Assembly: GCA_031266495.1 (NCBI GenBank)
Contig: JAISAX010000752.1
Coordinates: 1-8,795 of the forward strand
Direction: 5' to 3'
Source: Opitutaceae bacterium
GTDB lineage: Bacteria > Verrucomicrobiota > Verrucomicrobiae > Opitutales > Opitutaceae
DNA length: 8,795 bases
Shown here in pieces: positions 1 through 8,795 of the stretch (positions are counted from its first letter, which is position 1; the number at the start of each line of letters is the position of its first letter). Under the pieces are notes generated by a model, which did not search any database, was not told where the DNA came from, and was given only the letters and a program-made list of their open reading frames with translations. The translations under genes were made by a program, and so were the position numbers.

Positions 1-4
1 CCCA

Positions 5-19
5 CCCCCCCCCCCCCCC
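5..19. repeat. C15 homopolymer tract
   Basis: Fifteen consecutive C residues follow the opening CCCA. Tracts of this length are prone to slippage during replication and to miscalled length in sequencing. It lies about 170 bases upstream of the first gene. Confidence 0.9.
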
Positions 20-26
20 GCCGCCC

Positions 27-42
27 CGGGGCGCGCGCCCCG
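27..42. repeat. GC-rich 16-base perfect palindrome
   Basis: The sequence CGGGGCGCGCGCCCCG equals its own reverse complement. It could form a hairpin or be a dyad operator. No T-run follows on either side, so an intrinsic terminator for an upstream gene is not supported. It may simply reflect local GC richness beside the C15 tract. Confidence 0.6.
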
Positions 43-105
43 CGAATGTGAAGGAGGGTAGCGGTCCCCCGCCAACGGCCAACATCGTCCCCCTCTCCCG
101 CCGTT

Positions 106-118
106 CCCCCCCCCCCCC
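106..118. repeat. C13 homopolymer tract
   Basis: Thirteen consecutive C residues end five bases before the 17-base direct repeat and about 70 bases before the first gene. This is the second long C tract of the leader. If the promoter lies nearby, length changes here could alter promoter geometry. Confidence 0.9.
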
Positions 119-123
119 GCTCC

Positions 124-157
124 GGGTTTCCCCACTAACGGGGTTTCCCCACTAACA
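124..157. repeat. Two tandem copies of a 17-base repeat
   Basis: GGGTTTCCCCACTAACG (124-140) is followed directly by GGGTTTCCCCACTAACA (141-157). The copies match at 16 of 17 positions. Two adjacent copies immediately upstream of an operon suggest a repeated protein-binding site (operator), but a simple duplication is also possible. Confidence 0.85.
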
Positions 158-190
158 GCTTGAAATCATCTCGTAAACCTCGCTTCTCTT

Positions 191-3816
<3,626 letters not shown>

Positions 3817-3820
<4 letters not shown>

Positions 3821-5082
3821 TCACCACACTTGGCATCAAAAACTTCAAAAGCCTCCGCGACGTGCGGCTGGAGCTGGGCAAGCTCAACTTCTTCATCGGC
3901 ACCAACGCCTCCGGCAAATCCAACGTCTTTGACGCCATTCGCGTTCTTCAGGGTATCGGCAACGGCTTTACTTTCGGCGAGATTCTCGACGGCAAGCCCA
4001 AGAGCGCCACCAGCGAGGTGTGGGAGCCGATCCGGGGTGGCAGCGCCAAAGCCGCTTTCATCAAAGAAGACCCCTCGTCCTCGTTTCAACTGGAGGCGAC
4101 AGTGGAGGAACGCAATGCGGACACCGGCAAGCTGTGGAAGGCGGAATACGGCGTCGGTTTTAACACCGGGAATCAACGTGTTATCGAAGAATGGCTCACG
4201 GTTGGCCGGCCCGTTTACGACTCTCGCCCGCTTGCCGGCCCCATCCATCACACCCTGCCGCAAACCGACCCGCGATTCCATGCGGCGCCGACCTTCGACG
4301 TTAAATACTTTCACGGGAAAAAAGGCGCCTGGCCGAACATTCCCTCCGAGCATCACAGGGCCGTTCTCACCCAGATGGCCCGCCGGACAAGTGACCGCTG
4401 GGCTAAAAACCATGTAATCGCCGCCTCTCGCCTGAGCGGTATTTTTGCCAACACCCAACGCCTTGATCCCTCGCCGCCTCTCCTGCGTGAGTACTCCCGT
4501 GCGCAAAATGTCAGTCGCATGGGCGAGCGCGGCGAGAACTTTGCCGCGCTCATCCGCACCATTTGCGAAGACCCGGGCACAAAGGACGCCTATCTCACCT
4601 GGCTCAAGCACCTGCGGCCCGCCGAAGTCGATGACATTGGCATTCTCAAGGGCGCCGTCGGCGAACTCATGTTCAAACTGGAAGAAAACAGACGGGAGTT
4701 TCCCGCCCCTGTTCTCAGTGATGGCACCCTGCGTTTCGCCGCCATTACGGCGGCCTTCTTCCAGCCGGACATGCCCTCCCTCCTCACGTTGGAGGAGATC
4801 GAAAACGGCATCCATGCCAACCGCCTCCGCCTGTTGGTGGAGTTGCTCCGCAACCGCACTCAAACCGGTCAGCCGCAGGTTGTTGTCACCACTCACTCCC
4901 CCATTGTCCTCGCCTGGCTTCAACCCGGGGAATACGCGCACACCTTCTTTTGCAAACGCGATGAACAGACCGGCGAATCGCGCATTCTGCCCCTGACGGA
5001 AATCCCCCATTTCAACGACACCGTCAAAAGGCAGCCCATCGGCGACCTCTTCACCGAAGGCTGGCTGGAGGCCGCGCTGTGA
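3817..5082 (+). CDS. AAA ATPase, RecF/SMC-like (AAA_21/AAA_15 type)
   Basis: This 421-residue protein has a complete ABC-type ATPase core. The N-terminal strand [13 protein letters not shown] leads into Walker A GTNASGKS (28-35). An ABC-signature-like LSDGTLRF is at 300-307, Walker [13 protein letters not shown] at 322-333, and the H-loop VVTTHSP at 356-362. Such ATPases act as DNA- or partner-gated switches in many defence systems, often paired with a nuclease or toprim-like protein. The ATG at 3817 is chosen because it overlaps the helicase stop as ATGA and starts exactly at the conserved first strand; the open frame extends further upstream without family-like sequence. It ends by overlapping the next gene as GTGA. 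No deletion or missing motif is evident. The specific role is inferred from context only. Confidence 0.9.
5067..5071 (+). promoter_or_regulatory. Ribosome binding site for the GTG start at 5079
   Basis: GGAGG lies seven bases upstream of the GTG at 5079, inside the end of the ATPase gene. It is the only clear Shine-Dalgarno site among the operon genes and supports the GTG start. The overlap suggests coupled translation with the ATPase. Confidence 0.55.
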
Positions 5083-5387
5083 GCTTCAAGGTTCTCGTCA
5101 TCCCTGAAGACCCGACCAACAACGGCTACATTTTGAAGCCCCTGGTCGAGGCCATTCTCGCCGACGCCGGCAAACCCGGCGCCTCCTGGTCCAGGATCCG
5201 CGCCTCCTCCGCGATGAAGGAGACCTGGTTTGATCCCCTGCTCGAAACCGAAGGCGACTCTCGCCGCGCCGGAGGCGGTCGTGACCAGCTCATTGATGCC
5301 AGCCTCAAAAAAATGCCCGCCCTTTATCAACTCTGCCCCGAACTCGCTGAATTGCGCGATCGTATCCGCAGTCTGCTTGGCCGCTAA
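5079..5387 (+). CDS. Small ATPase-partner protein, probably an internally deleted toprim/DUF4276-like protein
   Basis: This 102-residue protein starts at GTG 5079, four bases before the end of the ATPase gene. Its N-terminus [20 protein letters not shown] (1-20) and its C-terminal half (from about SWSRIRA at 36 through KETWFDPL and LCPELAELRDRI) resemble the two ends of a roughly 200-residue family I recall as the downstream partner of such ATPases. In that family the ends are separated by about 100 residues holding an acidic toprim-like core (DRDG-type motif). Here they are joined directly near residue 35, so the expected catalytic centre is missing while the frame stays open. It could be a decayed partner, a shortened regulatory form, or an assembly artefact. 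No signal peptide or membrane segment is seen. The family assignment rests on memory. Confidence 0.6.
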   Translation: MSFKVLVIPEDPTNNGYILKPLVEAILADAGKPGASWSRIRASSAMKETWFDPLLETEGDSRRAGGGRDQLIDASLKKMPALYQLCPELAELRDRIRSLLGR

Positions 5388-5395
5388 TACCAACC

Positions 5396-5629
5396 ATGTA
5401 TCTGCAAAAAATCACCTTACGCGATTTTCGCTGCTTTGATTCGCTGACCATCGATCTGCATCCGCGCTTGACCGTGCTTGTGGCCGGAAATGCCGGAGGC
5501 AAGACCGCCGTGCTCCACGACAATGACCTCCGCGTCACACCAACCAGACTGCAAACATCCATAGCTGATTTCGAAGCCTTCATCGCCGATAAAACCTTCC
5601 ATTTCATTTTCCGCCGCCTCACCGCCTGA
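5396..5629 (+). pseudogene. Truncated AAA ATPase remnant (N-terminal strand and degenerate Walker A)
   Basis: The 77-residue frame opens with MYLQKITLRDFRCFDSLTID, the typical first strands of RecF/OLD-like AAA ATPases, and reaches a P-loop at 29-37 reading VAGNAGGKT. The first P-loop glycine is replaced by Ala30, so the pattern GxxxxGKT is broken. Full proteins of this type usually have several hundred residues. Here the sequence turns after TAVL (37-40) into about 37 residues that I cannot place, with no signature, Walker B or H-loop. Its TGA stop shares one base with the next ATG (TGATG at 5627-5631), so the operon junction is preserved, which suggests an in-frame internal deletion and not random frame decay. 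No ATPase activity is expected. It may still be translated and maintain coupling to the methyltransferase. Confidence 0.6.
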
Positions 5630-8067
5630 TGTCCGCCCATCCCATAAAATCCCCTCGCAAACTCATCGAGGTCGCCCTGCCGCTCGATGCGATCAACGCC
5701 GCCTCCGCGCGGGAAAAATCCATCCGCCACGGACATCCGTCCACCCTCCACCTCTGGTGGGCGCGCCGCCCGCTTGCCGCCGCCCGCGCCGTCATCTTCG
5801 CCCAGCTCGTCAACGATCCCGGCTACCAGCAAGGGCAAGGCTTCAAGTACGGCGTCAACAAACAGGAAGCCGCGAAAAAACGGCGGGAGCTTTTTGATAT
5901 TATTGAAGACCTCGTGCGGTGGGAAAACACCACCAACGAGGCCGTCCTCGAACGCGCCCGCACCGAAATCCGCCGCTCCTGGCGCGAGGTCTGCGAACTC
6001 AACAAGGACCACCCGCAGGCCGCCGAACTTTTCAACCCCGGCAAACTCCCCGCCCTGCACGATCCCTTTGCCGGCGGCGGGGCCATCCCTCTGGAAGCGC
6101 AACGGCTCGGACTGGAAGCCCATGCCTCCGACCTCAATCCCGTGTCGGTGCTCATCAACAAGGCCATGATCGAGATACCGCCCAGGTTCGCCGGACGTCC
6201 TCCGGTCAACCCCGCCACCCGTGCCAGGATCGGCGGCGGCTCCGGTTCCTGGCCCGGCGCCACCGGCCTCGCCGAAGATGTCCGCCACTACGGCGCGTGG
6301 ATGCGCGCCGAGGCCGAAAAACGCATCGGGCACCTCTACCCTCCGGTCAAAATCACTGCCGAAATGGCCCGCGAACGGCCCGACCTCAAACCTCTCGTCG
6401 GACAACAACTCACCGTCATCGCATGGCTCTGGGCGCGAACAATAAAAAGCCCCAACCCCGCCTTTTCTCATGTGGATGTCCCTCTCGCATCGACCTTTAT
6501 CCTGTCGAGCAAGGCAGGCAAGGAAAGCTACGTGCAACCCGTCGTCGAGGGCGACCGCTACCGCTTCACCGTCAAGGCCGGCACGCCGCCACCGGAAGCC
6601 AAGGCAGGCACCAAGCTCGCTCGCGGGGCGAATTTCCGCTGCATCGTATCTGGCACTGGCATTGAACCGAAACACATCTATGCCGAAGCGAATGCCAAAC
6701 ACATGGGTGCGCGGCTTATGGCCGTGGTTGCTGAGGGGGCGCGGGGCCGCGTATATCTTTCGCCTACCGAGGCAATGGAGGCAGTCACCACCAAGGCCCA
6801 GCCGACTTGGAAACCGGAAGTCGCCATGCCTGAAAATCCGCGCTGGTTCTCGCCTCCGCTCTATGGCCTCAAAACCTACGGCGACCTGTTTACGCCGCGG
6901 CAGTTGGTTGCACTGACGACGTTTAGCGATTTGGTGAGCGAGGCGCGGGAGCGTATCCGCCAAGACGCCCTCGCCGTCCTGTCCGCCGAAGCCTCGGCGA
7001 AGGCGGGCGACCTGCCCGACGACCCGCGCGGCCTCGAAGCCGGCGGTACCGGCCCCCAAGCCTACGCCGAAACCGTCAGCGTGTATCTGGCGTTCGCTCT
7101 CAACAAGCTCGCTGACCGTGGCTCTTCGATCTGCACCTGGTTTACAGAGCGTGACTCTACTCGAAACACATTTGCACGGCAGTCGATTCCTATGACTTGG
7201 GATTTTGCCGAACTAAACACTCTGCTAAGCGGCACAGGAAGTTTCGAAGGCGCTGTCGTGTGGACTGCCGAAAGTCTGGAAGGAGCTTCGCAAAATAGCG
7301 GCGCACATGGTTTTGCAACGCAAGCAGATGCACAAACACAGTCGATTTCTCGACTCAAGGTAATCTCTACTGATCCGCCTTATTATGATAATATCGGATA
7401 TGCCGACTTATCTGATTTCTTCTATGCATGGCTGCGACCTACTCTTCGACCTGTGTTCCCAACGTTACTGGCTACGATGTCCGTGCCAAAAGCTGAAGAA
7501 CTGGTTGCCACGCCCTATCGACATGGTTCGAAGGAAAAGGCCGAAACCTTTTTTCTGGACGGCATGACAGAGGCGATGCGTAGTCTTGCTAACCAAGCTC
7601 ACCCCGAATCTCCTGTTTCAATATATTACGCTTTCAAGCAAGCCGATACAAAGGGCGACTCCGGCACATCATCCACAGGATGGGAAACATTCCTGGCCGC
7701 AGTTCTCCAAGCTGGTTTTCAGTTATCGGGCACTTGGCCAATGCGGACAGAGCTTTCCAATCGCATGGTCGGAGAAGGTAATAACGCCCTTGCGTCCAGC
7801 ATCGTCCTTGTCTGCCGCAAGCGCCCCGCCGATGCGCCGAACATTTCGCGCCGCGACTTCATTCGCGAACTCAACGCCGTGCTGCCCGAAGCACTCGACG
7901 AAATGACCAGAGGTGTGGACGGAGGGGGAGGGGGGGGGGGGAAGGGGGAGGGGAAAAAGGACGTTCGCCCGTCGCGCCGGTGGACCTGTCGCAAGCCATC
8001 ATTGGACCCGGCATGGCGGTATTTTCCAAATACTCCGCCGTTCTCGAAGCCGACGGCACGCCCATGA
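5629..8067 (+). CDS. DUF1156 adenine-specific DNA methyltransferase, main part (frame lost at G12 tract)
   Basis: This is the N-terminal and catalytic part of a large N6-adenine DNA methyltransferase (COG1743-like). The DUF1156 region holds [13 protein letters not shown] (41-53). The SAM-binding motif is DPFAGGG (145-151), followed by ASDLNP (166-171). The catalytic motif is [10 protein letters not shown] (582-591). SAM motif before catalytic motif, with over 400 residues between, fits an alpha-like order with target recognition in the middle. Where relatives have a Zn-ribbon, only C338 remains; S274, F279 and S341 occupy the other positions. The family-like sequence runs to about residue 763, then a glycine-rich tract begins and the frame ends in about 45 unrelated residues at TGA 8065-8067. 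The natural C-terminus continues in another frame to 8588; one extra base would give a 986-residue protein. ATG 5629 overlaps the preceding stop by one base. It presumably protects self DNA. Confidence 0.88.
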   Translation: MSAHPIKSPRKLIEVALPLDAINAASAREKSIRHGHPSTLHLWWARRPLAAARAVIFAQLVNDPGYQQGQGFKYGVNKQEAAKKRRELFDIIEDLVRWENTTNEAVLERARTEIRRSWREVCELNKDHPQAAELFNPGKLPALHDPFAGGGAIPLEAQRLGLEAHASDLNPVSVLINKAMIEIPPRFAGRPPVNPATRARIGGGSGSWPGATGLAEDVRHYGAWMRAEAEKRIGHLYPPVKITAEMARERPDLKPLVGQQLTVIAWLWARTIKSPNPAFSHVDVPLASTFILSSKAGKESYVQPVVEGDRYRFTVKAGTPPPEAKAGTKLARGANFRCIVSGTGIEPKHIYAEANAKHMGARLMAVVAEGARGRVYLSPTEAMEAVTTKAQPTWKPEVAMPENPRWFSPPLYGLKTYGDLFTPRQLVALTTFSDLVSEARERIRQDALAVLSAEASAKAGDLPDDPRGLEAGGTGPQAYAETVSVYLAFALNKLADRGSSICTWFTERDSTRNTFARQSIPMTWDFAELNTLLSGTGSFEGAVVWTAESLEGASQNSGAHGFATQADAQTQSISRLKVISTDPPYYDNIGYADLSDFFYAWLRPTLRPVFPTLLATMSVPKAEELVATPYRHGSKEKAETFFLDGMTEAMRSLANQAHPESPVSIYYAFKQADTKGDSGTSSTGWETFLAAVLQAGFQLSGTWPMRTELSNRMVGEGNNALASSIVLVCRKRPADAPNISRRDFIRELNAVLPEALDEMTRGVDGGGGGGGKGEGKKDVRPSRRWTCRKPSLDPAWRYFPNTPPFSKPTARP
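7930..7941 (+). repeat. G12 tract at the methyltransferase frameshift
   Basis: Twelve G residues sit in a longer purine-only segment (about 7917-7961, broken by C at 7920). Upstream coding is in the frame of 5629; downstream family-like coding is one frame away. Thirteen or ten G residues would join the two halves. The tract falls between the catalytic domain and the C-terminal domain, where relatives have only a short link before a VDL-Q-A-IGPGM block. Confidence 0.85.
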
Positions 8068-8588
8068 GCGTCCGCACCGCCTTGCAACTCATCAACCGCT
8101 TCCTTGCCGAAGACGATTTTGACGCCGACACCCAGTGGTGCCTCGCGTGGTTTGAACAGCACGGTTGGGACGAAGGCGTTTATGGTGAAGCCGATGTGCT
8201 TGCCCGTTCCAAGTCCATCAGTGTTGGAGGGCTTGCCGAGGCCGGGGTTGTGCACAGCGGCGGCGGCAAGGTGCGCCTCCGCAAGTGGGCTGACTATCCT
8301 GCCGACTGGGACCCGCGCACCGACACCCGCAACCCCGTTTGGGAAACGCTCCACCACCTCATACGCGCCCTCAAGCAGGACGGCGAAAACGCTGCGGGCC
8401 AGATTCTCGGTGCGGTGAAGACCATGGGGGAAGCCACCCGCCAGCTTGCCTACCGCCTCTACACACTCTGCGAACGCCGGGGCTGGGCCGAGGACGCCCG
8501 CGCCTGCAACGAACTCATCACGAGCTGGACCGCCATCGAAACCGCCGCCGCCCAAGTGCCCGAAGACCAAAGAGAACTGTTTAACTAA
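7980..8588 (+). CDS. C-terminal domain of the DUF1156 methyltransferase, out of frame with the main part
   Basis: This frame encodes about 202 residues that match the end of DUF1156 methyltransferases as I recall them: [20 protein letters not shown], then [58 protein letters not shown] and [18 protein letters not shown]. Family-like sequence already begins a few codons earlier (VAP before VDL, from about 7971), and the frame is open back through the G tract. The GTG at 7980 is therefore only a formal start; no ribosome binding site is seen. It is best read as the end of the gene starting at 5629. The domain's function is unknown to me, perhaps partner or target recognition. The good conservation of this part argues that the frame break is recent, reversible or an error. 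Confidence 0.85.
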   Translation: MDLSQAIIGPGMAVFSKYSAVLEADGTPMSVRTALQLINRFLAEDDFDADTQWCLAWFEQHGWDEGVYGEADVLARSKSISVGGLAEAGVVHSGGGKVRLRKWADYPADWDPRTDTRNPVWETLHHLIRALKQDGENAAGQILGAVKTMGEATRQLAYRLYTLCERRGWAEDARACNELITSWTAIETAAAQVPEDQRELFN

Positions 8589-8614
8589 CGGATGCTGCGC
8601 GAAATCATGAAATT

Positions 8615-8631
8615 ACACGGAGGACACGGAG
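8615..8631. repeat. Short direct repeat ACACGGAG x2
   Basis: ACACGGAG occurs at 8615-8622 and again at 8624-8631, a 9-base period. It lies just outside the left arm of the inverted-repeat element. The meaning is unclear. Confidence 0.5.
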
Positions 8632-8639
8632 AAGGCATT

Positions 8640-8795
8640 TTTCGCGTGCGAAAAGTCGAGTTTTCAGGAGACCCGAACAACATTGACTGTTTTTATGTAA
8701 TCACTTGCCTTCCAAAGAAATAAAAAAAACTTTTGTCAATAAATCACTATTTCCGCCGGACAGACTTCCCTGAACTCGACTTTTCGCACGCGAAA
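8640..8795. mobile_element. MITE/REPIN-like element with 23-base inverted repeats
   Basis: The 23 bases at 8640-8662 are the exact reverse complement of 8773-8795. The arms enclose a 110-base AT-rich spacer with no transposase. Each arm contains its own palindrome: at the left, TTTTCGC-GT-GCGAAAA (8639-8654), seven pairs around two bases. Paired palindromic arms around a short spacer fit a non-autonomous transposable element or a REP doublet. The right arm ends at the last base of the window, so the true boundary and any target-site duplication cannot be seen. It could also be one end of a larger inserted element. Confidence 0.6.

Larger units (their letters stand above)
1..190. other. Noncoding leader upstream of the operon
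   Basis: I see no gene in this stretch. It holds a C15 run (5-19), a GC-rich palindrome (27-42), a purine-rich AAGGAGGG segment near 51-58 that resembles a Shine-Dalgarno site but has no start codon at suitable spacing, a C13 run (106-118) and a two-copy 17-base direct repeat (124-157). An in-frame TGA at 161-163 limits how far upstream the helicase gene can begin. A TTGAAA at 160-165 could be a -35 element, but no convincing -10 follows at normal spacing, so I do not call a promoter. The operon promoter is probably here or left of the window. Confidence 0.6.
8589..8795. other. Noncoding region after the methyltransferase
   Basis: No convincing gene is present. The stretch is much more AT-rich than the genes. 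It begins with a two-copy ACACGGAG repeat and is then occupied by an inverted-repeat element that reaches the window edge. No separate intrinsic terminator is clear, although the hairpin at 8639-8654 could pause or terminate transcription. Confidence 0.6.

Noticed and set aside
27..42. Intrinsic terminator for an upstream gene
   Set aside because: The palindrome is perfect, but no T-tract follows on either strand, and the surroundings are C/G homopolymer.
5305..7059. 584-residue minus-strand open frame across three + strand genes
   Set aside because: It is antisense to clearly motif-bearing genes, shows no domain, and crosses gene boundaries in a way only shadow frames do.
7921..7961. Purine-rich segment as a CRISPR or minisatellite repeat
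   Set aside because: There is no repeat unit with spacers, only irregular G-runs interrupted by A.
8592..8723. 43-codon open frame starting MLREIMKLHGGHG just after the methyltransferase
   Set aside because: It has no ribosome binding site, runs through the repeat ACACGGAG and the left inverted-repeat arm, and resembles no family I know.
8682..8740. Promoter elements TTGACT (+, 8683-8688) and TTGACA (-, 8734-8739) in the AT-rich spacer
   Set aside because: Neither has a convincing -10 at suitable spacing, and no gene start follows within the window.

Overview
The window looks like bacterial chromosome of high GC content. Most coding stretches are well above 60% GC, with a strong preference for GCC, CGC and CTC codons. 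Shine-Dalgarno signals are nearly absent, and the noncoding ends are repeat-rich. This is compatible with a Verrucomicrobiota (Opitutales-like) genome, but that assignment is a guess from style, since no taxonomic marker is present. All convincing genes lie on the + strand in one tightly packed, translationally coupled series from about 191 to 8588. The long minus-strand reading frames are GC-driven shadows of these genes.

Layout. 1-190: noncoding leader with a C15 tract, a GC-rich palindrome, a C13 tract and two copies of a 17-base repeat. 191-3820: large SNF2-family helicase with a C-terminal DUF3883 domain. 3817-5082: SMC/RecF-like AAA ATPase, joined to the helicase gene by an ATGA overlap. 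5079-5387: small protein beginning [12 protein letters not shown], joined by a GTGA overlap; it looks like an internally deleted member of a larger family. 5396-5629: short ATPase N-terminal remnant. 5629-8588: DUF1156-type adenine-specific DNA methyltransferase, split into two frames at a G12 tract. 8589-8795: noncoding, with a 23-base inverted repeat enclosing an AT-rich spacer (MITE/REPIN-like), running to the window edge.

Together the genes look like a modification-linked defence operon of the SNF2-DUF3883 / DUF1156 type, related in logic to DISARM and BREX. The methyltransferase would mark self DNA, the helicase would translocate on or remodel DNA, and the SMC-like ATPase with its small partner would be sensor or effector. 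Partners often recalled beside DUF1156 (DUF499 ATPase, DUF3780, a PLD nuclease) are absent here and may lie beyond the right edge or be lost.

The most notable points are the G12 tract that puts the methyltransferase C-terminal domain out of frame (phase-variation candidate, decay, or sequencing error), two adjacent genes that appear shortened in frame with coupling kept, long C tracts upstream of the operon, and an AT-richer block inside the methyltransferase that contains its catalytic motif. Family statements rest on recalled motifs, not on a search.
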